64,000 bases of DNA from Pisolithus tinctorius (lineage: Eukaryota > Basidiomycota > Agaricomycetes > Boletales > Pisolithaceae): contig JANFAH010000010.1 in assembly GCA_024663395.1 (NCBI GenBank), positions 1,426,001 to 1,490,000 of the forward strand. The letters run 5' to 3'. The position numbers and the translations under genes are program-made. The notes under the pieces were generated by a model that saw nothing but the letters and a program-made list of their open reading frames with translations, did not search any database and was not told the origin of the DNA. Every line of letters begins with the position of its first letter. The stretch's first letter is position 1. Of this stretch, positions 54,290-64,000 are shown in pieces.

Positions 54290-57200
54290 ATGTGCTCACT
54301 CTATGTTTCTGATTCTCCCTTGTTACCTTCAAAGCCAGTTTCTCTTTTCTCTACAGAAACTACCCAAAATTCTGCTGCAGCATTGCTCTATGATTTACAA
54401 AACAACAGTACACCCCCAATTGACCCGTTCAATTCTAGTTCTGTTTCTTCAAATGACCCTTTCTTATTTTCTACTAGCACTACTGTTTCACCACTGACAA
54501 GGTCAGCCTTACGTTCTACTTACCAGTTCAATCCCATCCTTCATATCTTAAAATACAAACCTGTAGTGAAGAAGGTCAGGCCTGTACTGATGTTGATGCC
54601 TGTGGAATTCCAGGTAGAGCATCAGGAGGCTGGAGATCCTCTCACAGACTTACCTGTATTACCTACTCATCCTCCTCCATTTGTGCCAGGATCCAGGTTC
54701 ACCCAGGAAAGGGCTGATGAGCTTGATCTGGACCCTTCAAAGTTCCTCAGGCCCATGGAGTTAAATCTGGTGTGATGGCTGGTCAAGACACATGAGACCG
54801 CCTTCGCTTGGGATGCCTCAGAAAGAGGAACCTTCCGAGAAGATATGTTTCTGCCGCTGAAGATACCCACGCTAGCCCACAAACCCTGGGTCGAGTGGAA
54901 TATCCCCATACCTCCAGCCATTTTTCATGACATTGTTGGCATAATCAAAGAAAAGATTTCCGCAGGTGTCTATGAACCTTCTACTTCATCCTATTGCTCA
55001 AAATGGTTCTGCATAGTCAAGAAGGACAGAAAATCCCTGCACCTTGTTCATGACTTACAACCTCTGAATGCCATATCTATACAGGATTCAGCCATTTCCC
55101 CCTTCATCGACTCAATTGCAGAAGCTTTTGCCTGCCACTCCATATACAGGATTTTAGATCTTATGGTTGGATACGATCACTGCACCATCCATGACGAATA
55201 CCACAATCTTACTACTTTCCAAACCCCTATTGGTACCCTTCAACTCACCAAACTACCTATGGGCTACACAAATGCTGTTCAGATTTTCCATGGAGACATC
55301 TGTTGGATATTGAAGGAGGAAATCCTGGAAGTTACCATCCTGTTTATCGACAACTGCCCAATCAAAGGCCCCAAATCTCGTTACCAAAATTCCGATGGTA
55401 CCTACCAGACAATCACAGAAAACTCCAGGATCAGATGCTTCATCTGGGAACATCTGCAGAACATCAACCACGTCTTACATCATCTGCATCACACAGGAGC
55501 TACCATCTCAGCAAAGAAATGTGTCATCACTGCACCATCTATCATAGTGGTTGGTCATAAAGTGTTGTTCGAGGGGAGAATTCCAGATGAGGCTAAAGTC
55601 CAGAAAATTAAAGATTGGCCCTACTGCACTAACATCACCGAAGTGCACAGATTTTTAGGTCTTTGCTCGTATTGCAGGATCTTTATCAAGGATTTCACTA
55701 AGCATGCATGACCCCTCATCGAGCTGACCAAGAAAGACATCTCCTTTGAATTCCACAATGAACACAGAGAAGCCATGGATTATCTTCACCAAGCTATCGT
55801 CTCATCCCCTGCACTACATACTATCGACTACAACTCTGATAGGAAGGTCATTCTGGCAGTCGACACCTTGAATATTACTATAGGATACCTCCTCATGCAG
55901 GAAGGGGAAGATGAAAAATGCTATCCTGCAAGGTTCGGCTCAATAACTCTCAACGACCGTGAATGCCATTATAGCCAAGCCAAACTGGAGCTCTTTGGTC
56001 TTTTCCACACTTTACACAATGTCAGACTTCACATTTTCAGTGTGTGGAATTTAGTTGTTGAGGTTGACACATGATATATAAAGGGGATGATTAACAATCC
56101 CAACTTACAGCCCAATGCTACCATCAACTGCTGGATTGCAGGAATTCTTTTATTTGACTTCAAGCTCATACATGTCCCTGCACATAAGCATGTGGCACCA
56201 GACGGTCTTTCAAGGAGACCAAAAGCAGCAGAACATGAGGATGGGGAAGAGGACTATGAGGACTGGATAGATGAGTGTGGAGCCTTCGCTGTCAAGCTCT
56301 TGAACCGTAGGGAGGCCCATTTCGAGTCTCAGCCTTACCCTTCAGAAATTCCAAGTACCTTGTCAGACTCACCTTCAGTCTTGTCACAGAGTCTAGGCAT
56401 CTATTCCTCTGAACAATCCTCACTGAGTGTCCATGAGACAGAAATCCCACGCTCAGAGAAAGCAATCCAGAGAGAGGAGAGGTTGAAGGTAGTGAAGGAA
56501 TTTTTGGAGATGAAGAAGATGCCAGAAGGATTGGAGGAAGGGGAGTTGGAAAGCCTGGTGCATCTTGCCACTTGGTATTTCATCAAAGGAGGAGAGCTGT
56601 GGAGAAAAGACCCTCAAGGACATCACCAACTAGTAGTCGCCCCTCACAAATGACTCAGGGTTCTTCGTCAGGCTCATGATGAGCTAGGATACAAGGGTAT
56701 CTACTTGACCTGCATGCATTTGCTGACTCATTTCTGGTGGCCTATGCTAGAGCAGGACATCCGCTGGTACGTCAAGTCATGTCACAAGTGCCAAATATGC
56801 CATTTGGTTCACATACATATTCCACCAGTCATTGCCATCCCCGAGCCCCTATTCTTTAAAGCATATATGGACATGTTCTTAATGCTGAAGTCGAACAGAT
56901 TTTGCTACATCACCCAAGCTCACTGTTCACTCACAAGTTATCCAGAGTGGGCTATGCTTCGCACAGAAACCGGCAAGGCCATCAGGAAATTCATCTTTGA
57001 GCAGATCTTGTGCCATTGGGGTGCCATTGCAGAAATTGTCACAGATGATGGTGGTCCCTACGTATTCACCCTCAATTGGCTCTCCAAGACCTTTGGAATT
57101 TGCCACATATGAATCTCACCTTATAACTCACAAGCTAATGGAGTTGTTGAGCATTGGCATTTCGATGTGAGGGAGGTGTTGGTAAAGAGTTGCAGCAGAG

Positions 57201-57844
57201 AAGCATCAAAGTGGTCAGAAGTAGCTCCTTCAGTGTTCTGGGCAGAGAGGGTTACGGTTCACAAGGCAACTGGGTTTTCTCCATTTTATATGGCTCATGG
57301 CATCGAACCTAGACTCCCTTTTGACATCATCGAGGGGACATTCTTGGCCCCTTTTGAGGCAGAATTTTACTTGATGTCAGAACTCATTGCCCATCGTGCC
57401 TGCCAACTCCAGAAATGTCCAGAAGACCTCACTCAAATCCATGATCTCATTCTGAGATCCCACTTCGCATTGGTCAAAGACTTTGTTGCTCGTTTTGCAC
57501 ACACCATCCAAGACTTCAACTTTGAACCTGGGTCACTTGTCCTCATGTGGAATTCACGTATCGAGCGAGAACTAGATCGCAAGACCAAACCATGCTACCT
57601 AGGCCCCGTGATCATTGTTCAGTGTACCAAAGGAGGCTCATACATCCTGGCAGAATTAGATGGAGCCATGTCCAAATTCTGCTTTGCTGCCTTCTGTCTT
57701 TACCCCTATTTCCCACAGAACAACTCTTGTATCGAAGTCACGCAGTTGACTGGAATTTCTGCAGGTGACTTGGATCGCTTGGAAGATGTTTCACTACCAG
57801 ACCCTGCACTCACTGGCGTCCCTTTGGACGAATCAGATGAGTAG
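54290..57844 (+). pseudogene. Gypsy RT - RNase H - integrase polyprotein
   Basis: One frame throughout, broken only by TGA at 54773, 55709, 56072, 56651 and 57110, with a true TAG end at 57842. RT: IKEKISAGVYEPSTSSYCSK, FCIVKKDRKSLHLVHDLQPL, YRILDLMVGYDHCTI; the YxDD box reads FIDN, losing one catalytic Asp. RNase H: VILAVDTLNITIGYLL and DRECHYSQAKLELFGL. A LIHVPAHKHVAPDGLSRRP segment follows. Integrase: zinc part HLLTHFWWP then CHKCQIC, core D at AYMDMFLM, TDDGGPYV, and ANGVVEHWHFDVRE. The C-terminal end has PGSLVLMWNSRIERELDRKT. It is inactive as it stands. Confidence 0.92.
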
Positions 57845-58190
57845 CACACCTTTCTCTCTATCTTTTCCTTTCTTTTCTTTCCTCTCTTTCTCCACTTTTC
57901 CTTTCGCTTATATAGTTACCCTCATCGTCTCATATGAAACAAAACCATCATCCAAAAAAAAAAAAAAAATTCCACTCATCTCCAGTCTCTCGTCGATTTG
58001 TTCTCTTTCCCTGCTCCCTTCTTAGTGATAATCCTGTTCAAAATGCCAAAAGATTCACAAAATAAAATAAAACAAATAAATTCTGCAATCTACTTACACT
58101 ACTGTACACATACCTACATATCTTTGAGCTGATCCTTCAACCTCTTCAGCTCCTTGTGTCGCCCCTGAACTGCACCGATCTGTTGCTCTA
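57845..58190. other. Gypsy 3' non-coding segment with A run
   Basis: T/C-rich stretch, then 15 A residues at about 57955-57969. No gene is seen. Confidence 0.5.
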
Positions 58191-59941
58191 CTCATGTTGC
58201 CAACAGCCCCAGCATCTGGTGGATCTGGGTCAACTCAAACTCCTTGTCATCCGCCCTACCCTCCAACAGTTGGATGTGCTCAGCAAGAGCCTTGCATGTA
58301 GTCGATTTGCTCAAGTTTGCAACCAGCAGACCTTCAGACTTGTCCTGCGTGCTGACAACAGGTGCAGGTGGATCGTCCAATAATCCCATTGGTCTGCCAA
58401 AAAGTCCACCATTGCCAAGGTCTCCTGGATTGTCCATCAGTGGCAGAGTTAGCTCCAGATGAGGTTGTGGTGCAGGGGTTGCTGATGGAAGGAACAGAGG
58501 TGGTCGAGGTACAGGAGGTGGAGGCATGTCAGAAGACAAAGGGGGACTTGCTCAAGGTGTTGGATGCTTGGAAGGTGGTTTGGAGTTTTGCCTGGGAGGT
58601 GGTTTGTGAGCAGGGATTCGAAGCTTCAACCTGGTCAACACCAGAGTTTCAGTCGTCACTGTTACCGATTTGACCCATTTATGTGACAGCCCAGCAGCCA
58701 TCTCTCCACTTCCAGCATTCTTGCACTGTGTTATGGTTCAGTGTCCTTGTTCTTCACGTCCTGATCAGCTTGTACTCACCTTCCTACCCACTCTGAGCAA
58801 CCAGCTACACTTCCGCTTGGCCTGCCTGCATCACTTGCATGACTCCCCAGGTAGCCCTTCACACACTGCATTTACCTTCACACACTCCCTGCATCAAAGG
58901 TTGACTTTGGGTGCTGGAGTGCCAGTTTTCAATGGGTCAGGGTTAGGTGGATGGTCGCCTTTGTCATTCTCCAGCTTGTTGACTTCATCTGTGGCCTGCG
59001 GAGTTTTTCTGAACATTAGCCATTGTGCTTGGAGTTTCCTGGAGGGTAGGACATACCATTTCCTTGCCCTTCCCCTTGCCTGTACTATCTGTCTGTCACC
59101 TCACTGGTCATCCAGCCCCCCCCCAAAGACTCCCCTGCTTCAGTGTTGCTGGGTGCACAGCCTTGACCTTCACCTGTTGCTGTTGCTGCCTGTCTACACA
59201 TGCAAATAGAAGGTTCTCTTGTCAACCTCTCCACCTCGAGCTGCACCCTCAACTCTACCCTCTCCTGATAGTCTTTGAAGATGTCATCGATGTGGACTTG
59301 TCTTTGCTCCACTGGGCACTGGAGGTCAGCGATGGCAATGGCTCCTGGGGCTAAAAGGTTCTGGCACATCGCAGATTCCTCAGTGTAGTTGCACATACAC
59401 TTGTTGTGAACCTTCGGTATGGTAATTCTGTTGTTGTCGACATATTTCCACCATGAGTGAATGCCGGTCTGCAGACCTCTGTCAATGTGTGACACACTGC
59501 AGTGGAAGGTTTACTCACCCAAGTCTTGTCCCAGTCCTCCACCCATGCATAGATCATCTCCAACCTCTCCTCTGGCTGTGGCGCTGTCTCAATCAGGTCC
59601 CAGACATGCCCTAGAGCTGCTGCAAGTGCTGTGGTCACCTGGTCCCTCATGCTGAACACGGGACGCATGTCATTGATGGAGTAGGCTTGCATAGTAGTTG
59701 GTGAGGGTAGCAGGTATCTGAGAACGAGGTGGTGGAATATCAAGGGTGAATCTGACAATGAGACATTTCTGGGCAAGTTTTTAATTCCAAAGGGCTGCTG
59801 CTGATGCATTATCTGGGTGTGGAGTTTTTGCTCACACAAGCCATGTGGCTGAACACGAGCCTTCCTCGTGTATGTCACCTTCCGAATCTCCACTGCCCTT
59901 CTGTCACAACTCGATGACCTCTGACCAAGGACGGTCAGCAT
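58140..59941 (-). CDS. Antisense gene-like region between pol and 3' LTR
   Basis: Coding-like blocks on the strand opposite to gag-pol: MRPVFSMRDQVTTALAAALG and LIETAPQPEERLEMIYAWVE then DWDKTWV (59700-59510); GIHSWWKYVDNNRITIPKVH, QNLLAPGAIAIADLQCPVEQ and YQERVELRVQLEVERLTREP (59480-59200); then a Pro-rich block and LAEHIQLLEGRADDKEFELT (58539-58192). Blocks are joined by intron-like gaps (near 59500 and 58560-59080). No known domain is recognised. Antisense genes before the 3' LTR are known in some plant and fungal LTR elements; whether this one is element-borne or captured is open. Confidence 0.45.
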
Positions 59942-59958
59942 TCGAAGACCCTAGGAGG

Positions 59959-60986
59959 TGTAGGGAGTAGTATACTCCCTGAGGCCGAAATAGGGATGCC
60001 AACACCAAAATTCCACTGTTACTATCCATGTCTGTCATCTTCGGAATTATTCCATCTGCCTTGTGCATCTGCCTTGTGTGCTGCCTCACCTGTCGAACCT
60101 TCAGAGCTCCCCTGTCCATCAATAACACACACCAGTCATCATCCTGAAATTCCATGTCAACATCAACCTGACATACATCTATCCAGAATTCCGCAGTCAT
60201 GCCGCTTCAACCCTCACCTCACCACATAGCTGGGAAGCCATGCAGATCATCAGTAAAAACTCTGGTTACCCCTCTCGTTCCTTTCCCATGAACCTTTCTC
60301 CACAATGTGAGAACCCCTTTCTACCTATGGCCTCTACCCTTTGCATTCCACTCTATGGTACAGTGTACACTTGTCCTGTCAGAAGATACCTGTCTTTCCT
60401 GTTGTCTTTCTCAGTTACTACCTTACAGTTTGTTTTCACATGTTGCTGTATGGCTTTGACATCTGACACATCACCCCATTTATTTTTCAGAGTTTTGCTT
60501 CACCTGCCCCACATTTCTCTGATCAGTACCTTACTATCCATGTACTATATAATTCTGCCTCAGCGACAAAATGAGAATCATCTTTTTAGGGCCCACATTC
60601 TGTGTCTTGTGCAAGTCTAAAGAGTTCAAAGAGTCTTTGCATCCTCTGTGTCTGCTGTGTATCTGTGTCTTTGCATCTACTGTGTCTACTGTGTCTACTG
60701 TGTCTTTGTGTCCTTGTTCTGCTAGTACTCGTTTTCCTCTCCTGCACACTTAATTCATCTCGGAGTTACTTCCTTGGTGCAAGATCATTGTCTGGAATTT
60801 CAAAAGCAAGTCTATCCCTACCTTCGACTCTGCAGAATTAAATTCCATGACCCACATTCGACTCTTTGACCAACTCTACCATCGCATTCTATGTCTCCTT
60901 CCTACTCAGCACCCCTTGGGTCGAGCCTTGGGATTTTCCCTACAGCTTTCCCCTAATTGCGCACTACCTGGAGGTAGTGTCCCACA
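59959..60986 (+). repeat. 3' LTR (1028 bp)
   Basis: Same length and ends as 45735-46762. Differences are dominated by CA/TG pairs such as CCTCATG versus CCTTGTG, implying an ancestral CG lost differently in each copy. Confidence 0.92.
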
Positions 60987-62565
60987 TTGGCCTCCCACTT
61001 TCCTTTAGAAATACAGTTAGATCCCTGTACAAATCAGTGGAAACAATTGTTATAGTCAATGGTGAAGCAAGCTTGAGCTTCCATGTCACCAGAGGAGTGT
61101 GTCAAGGTGACCCCCTCTCCTGCCTTCTTTTTGACATTGCTATTGAACCTCTCACCAAAATGATCAGACATTCTTCCCTATCAGGTTTCAAACCCCCCAA
61201 CACCCTACATTGATCAATAGTCTCAATGTTTGCTGATGACACCACCATGTACCTGTCCACCACAGATGATGTAAACCTGCTCAATGATATCCTATCCAAA
61301 TGGTGCTGTGCCTCTAAAGCCAAGTTCAATATCAATAAAACCAAAGTCATACCAATCAGCACTCCAAAATACCGCCTCTTGCTGGCCAATTCCTCAAAAC
61401 TGAACCCCAAATCCATGGCTTTCCCCTCGACCATCAGAATAGCATGTGACAGTCAGGCAGTCCGCATACTCGGAGCCTGGCTTGGTAATAAAGTAAACGA
61501 ACCATCAGTATGGTCACCAATTCTTGAAAAACTAGAATCACACCTGCAGAAATGGAACACCCACAATCCCTCGATCAAAGGAAGAAGAACAATAATCCAA
61601 TGGCCCTTCGGTTCCATGACTCAATACCTCACATGCGTCCAAGGGATACCAAGAAGCACAGAAGACTTCCTTAAGAAATGACTAAAACACTTCACTTGGG
61701 ACTTGAATGGCAAGTCAAACATCAGTTTTGATGTCCTATGTGCTCCTGTCACCCTAGGCAGGAAAGGTATCCTAAATCTCAAACTCTGAAATGAAGCAAT
61801 AGAATTGACTTGGCTGAAAAAGCTCCTATTGTCTAACCCCCCAGCATGGGTAGCCTTTGCCCACAAACTCCTATGAAAAGCTGCAGCACTGTCCCCTACC
61901 TCAAAACCCAATGCCAGAATCAACCATTTCCTCCAATCCTGGCCAATAACCATATCTAGATTACCACCCCCACTTAACTGCTGTATAACAATAGTGAAGA
62001 AATATAACCTAAAACTTAATGCATTACACTTTCACCCAGACATGCTTGGAACAATGCCAGTATGGTTCCATACAGGCGCCCTCCCCAGATTGAAAAAACT
62101 GAATAACTACTTCTATGCCCAATGCATTCAAGACCATCACAAGGTAACCAGTATAAGTGAAACTTGGGCACTAGCCCAGACACCCTTCAATGTCACCCAC
62201 AGATACACAGGGTCCTGCACCTGCAAGAACTGCATCTCCCTCTGAAACATGGCCAAATGCCTAAAACCTTTCAGATGTGTTGAGACCACCTTAGATATCA
62301 CCAAGTGCATTCCAAACAAATGGTCACCACAACCTATCCCCCCCAGAATGAACCCAGACCTATCAAAGGAGGAACTTGCTCAGAACCACGCACTCCTTGA
62401 AGAAAAAGGTGTTCTCACCTTTGACCCTGCCCTTACTGAGATCGGCCCTATTGAAAACACCTTCCACATACTGGGCCCCCCACAGCTATGAATGGAACAT
62501 CCCGCAGCCCAACAGATTGCTCCAGATGCCATAACCCGCCCTACAATAGAAGTGTCATATGGCTC
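60987..62565 (+). pseudogene. LINE ORF2, RT C-terminal part
   Basis: Continues the frame interrupted at 45734 (…LDKFG then LPLSFRNTVRSLYKSVET). RT blocks: GVCQGDPLSCLLFDIAIEPL and the catalytic FADDTTMYL. Downstream: KAKFNINKTKVIPIS, WLGNKVNEPSVWSPILEKLE and a Cys cluster CTCKNCISL. Six stops, all TGA and all in one frame: 61211, 61679, 61787, 61874, 62243, 62489. Positions read naturally as Arg (for example LNLKL-stop-NEAIELTWLKK). The element is cut at 62566 by an LTR; the 3' end and poly(A) are not visible. Confidence 0.9.
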
Positions 62566-62763
62566 TGTAAGGTTGTAGTGGAATTGCCTCAAGCTCACAT
62601 GTGTGAAGTGTACCATATGGTATTCGCACAGTAAGACATAGAGACAAAAAAGATTCCTATCTAAAATTTTCGAGGCAACATTTATATACAAGGAGGCATG
62701 TGATACCAAGGTATCACATGCCCATACTAAGTAGCTACTACTTTTGGGGTATAACCCCTAACA
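62566..62763 (-). mobile_element. Copia-type LTR (198 bp)
   Basis: On the minus strand it starts TGTTAGGGGTTATACCCC and ends CAACCTTACA. It has a TGTATATAAATG box and a hairpin GGCATGTGATACC-AA-GGTATCACATGCC (62695-62722). It is preceded on that strand by the purine tract GGGGAGGG, as expected for a 3' LTR, so the element body would extend rightwards. No copia pol is visible within the window. Confidence 0.65.
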
Positions 62764-63930
62764 CCCTCCCCTGCAGAGCTGACCCAGGCTCGGAAAGTAA
62801 AGAGAAAACAAAGAGACAAAAGACAAGAAAAGGAAAAGACAGTTGCACGAAGGTTAGGCTTCACAAACTAATGCTTTGAGGGTTAGGCCTCAAAGTCCAA
62901 ATGCAGAGAAGGGGTGTTGAACCCAATCCTTTAATCAGAGAGTTGAGTCTCCAGAGGGAACATTCCCTTACATCCACAACCTATCCTCATCCTCAAATAG
63001 GTTGTCAGTCATTTCACCCTCCTTGGGCTCAGAGTCTTTAGCAGGGGGATTTCCCCTGACTGTGGATGCTCCCCCATGAGGACAGTGGGGGAGGTCATAG
63101 ATGAATGCCACAGAGGTGAATGCAGAGATGATCTGCTGATTGTCAGCCCATAAGGGCATATGACCCAGAGGGACCTGGTTGATGGTGCAACCAATGGCTT
63201 GAGCCTGATGCTCATACCACTCCCTTGATCGGACATTGCTTGGGGGGCAAGGTTTGGTGAGAGCCTTCCTCAGGGGCTCGATTTTTGCCATAACCTGAGG
63301 GTTATTCTCCCCTCCATTGGCAATGATGCTGTTGACATACTCTCAACCAGCTTGTCAAGCCCATTGTAGCCCATTGTCAGCATCATACATGCTGACCCCA
63401 TTAGCAGCGAGATACGCTGCGATTGAGGCCCTGTCAACTGAGGCAGTGAACTCACTGTCCCAGGGATGAGATGTGCCTTTGACTGGGCTGACTCCTGCCC
63501 AGTCAAGGAGGGACCAATATCATCACCTTACTGCAAGTAGACAAGCCAACTCATGCATCCAGACATTTTGAGCCCTATGGCTCCAGGGAACTGGCACCAG
63601 GTGCTCGTAAAGGAGGAACCCTCAGACATTGCACAGAAACAGAGGGTCAGCCTCTGCATCAGAGTCATCTGGCCTGCTAGAAGTCCCCAGTACCCCTGGG
63701 AGCATGGCCACAAGTGTGGACTTGCTGTCTTTACCCCAGTGAGGGCACCTCTGCTCTTTGTCGATGAACTCCCTCCAAGCTTTGACAGAACTGTCAAGGG
63801 GAGGGGCATTCAATGGTAGCTCGGGAATGCCCCTAGACTTCCCACCAGAGGGCTTGGCCCCTTTTGCCTTGTGAGGAGGTTGTGTCTTCATGGAGGACTG
63901 AGCTTGGGAGCTTGGCCCAGGCCTTTGTTC
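62764..63930 (-). pseudogene. Unrecognised minus-strand gene beside the copia-type LTR
   Basis: Coding-like blocks: ELPLNAPPLDSSVKAWREFI, TLVAMLPGVLGTSSRPDDSD (63850-63640); SEFTASVDRASIAAYLAANG, VSMYDADNGLQWA, TGA, QAG, TGA, EYVNSIIANGG (63455-63310); MAKIEPLRKALTKPCPPSNV, REWYEHQAQAIGCTINQVPL, ADNQQIISAFTSVAFIYDLP, ending EDEDRLWM at 62968. TGA codons at 63355 and 63343 again look like former Arg codons. It may be the cargo of a non-autonomous LTR element or a host gene hit by one. Confidence 0.45.
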
Positions 63931-64000
63931 AGAGACCTGTTGAGTCTCATGCGGTTGAACTGCTATGCAGTCGATGAGAGTGGGAGTAGGGGTTGAACCT

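Larger units (their letters stand above)
45735..60986 (+). mobile_element. Ty3/gypsy element with 1028-bp LTRs, multiply invaded (TSD TTGG)
   Basis: LTRs 45735-46762 and 59959-60986 (1028 bp each) start TGTAGGGAGTAG and end GTGTCCCACA. A 4-bp duplication TTGG lies at 45731-45734 and 60987-60990, inside LINE ORF2. Internal order: PBS (46769), gag, a foreign block (about 48030-51360), a gag-pol linker, a solo LTR (51592-53450), protease, RT, RNase H, integrase, then an antisense gene-like region before the 3' LTR. The LTRs differ at many places, nearly all CG/TG/CA interchanges, so the element is old. Confidence 0.93.

Noticed and set aside
44839..62491. Reassignment of TGA to arginine in this organism
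   Set aside because: Intact gag genes and host-like genes do not need TGA readthrough, and CpG depletion plus CG/TG/CA LTR differences explain the pattern without a new code.

Overview
The window looks like transposon-packed chromosomal DNA of a filamentous basidiomycete, most likely an Agaricomycete. The evidence is the mix of Plavaka-type DNA transposases, a chromodomain Ty3/gypsy element, a zinc-knuckle LINE, DUF6532-type genes, an XPG/PIN-like nuclease gene and a basidiomycete tyrosine-recombinase-like gene, all with short introns. No rRNA, true tRNA, CRISPR or prokaryotic operon is visible. Family assignments are from recognition of motifs and sequence style; no database search was run.

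Layout. 0-9.9 kb: host-like or low-copy genes on the minus strand (recombinase-like relic, a ~58-bp minisatellite, an XPG-like nuclease gene, a DUF6532 gene, a hypothetical gene). 9.96-19.4 kb: an 816-bp solo LTR, a decayed Plavaka transposase on the plus strand, then a 451-bp solo LTR split by a very young gag-only LTR element with two 357-bp LTRs that look identical. 19.4-26.3 kb: an older plus-strand relative of that element, filled with a degenerate repeat array and carrying a captured fragment of a sterol dehydrogenase gene (ERG26-like). 26.3-28.7 kb: GC-rich minisatellite and a small TIR element. 28.7-38.5 kb: a DUF6532 relic and a second Plavaka transposase (minus strand) split by a complete chromovirus (30709-38369, 450-bp LTRs, TSD TTGAG), itself split by a second 816-bp solo LTR (TSD TCATG). 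39-62.6 kb: a LINE whose ORF2 is split at 45735 by a gypsy element with 1028-bp LTRs (45735-60986, TSD TTGG). That gypsy element is in turn interrupted by a 3.3-kb block of tRNA-derived SINE pieces, 65-bp minisatellites and a 544-bp palindrome, and by a 1.86-kb solo LTR. 62.6-64 kb: a copia-type LTR and an unrecognised minus-strand gene.

The pieces fit a relative chronology. The youngest insertions (357-bp LTR element, 816-bp solo LTRs) are CpG-rich and intact. Older ones are CpG-poor, and almost every in-frame stop in them is TGA where the family has arginine, as expected if CGA codons became TGA by CpG deamination or a RIP-like process. LTR pairs differ almost only by CG/TG/CA changes. Two solo LTRs whose target duplications looked absent regain 4-bp duplications once CpG decay is allowed for. 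The chromovirus also carries an 11-nt complement between its LTR and its primer-binding site, predicting Tf1-style self-priming.
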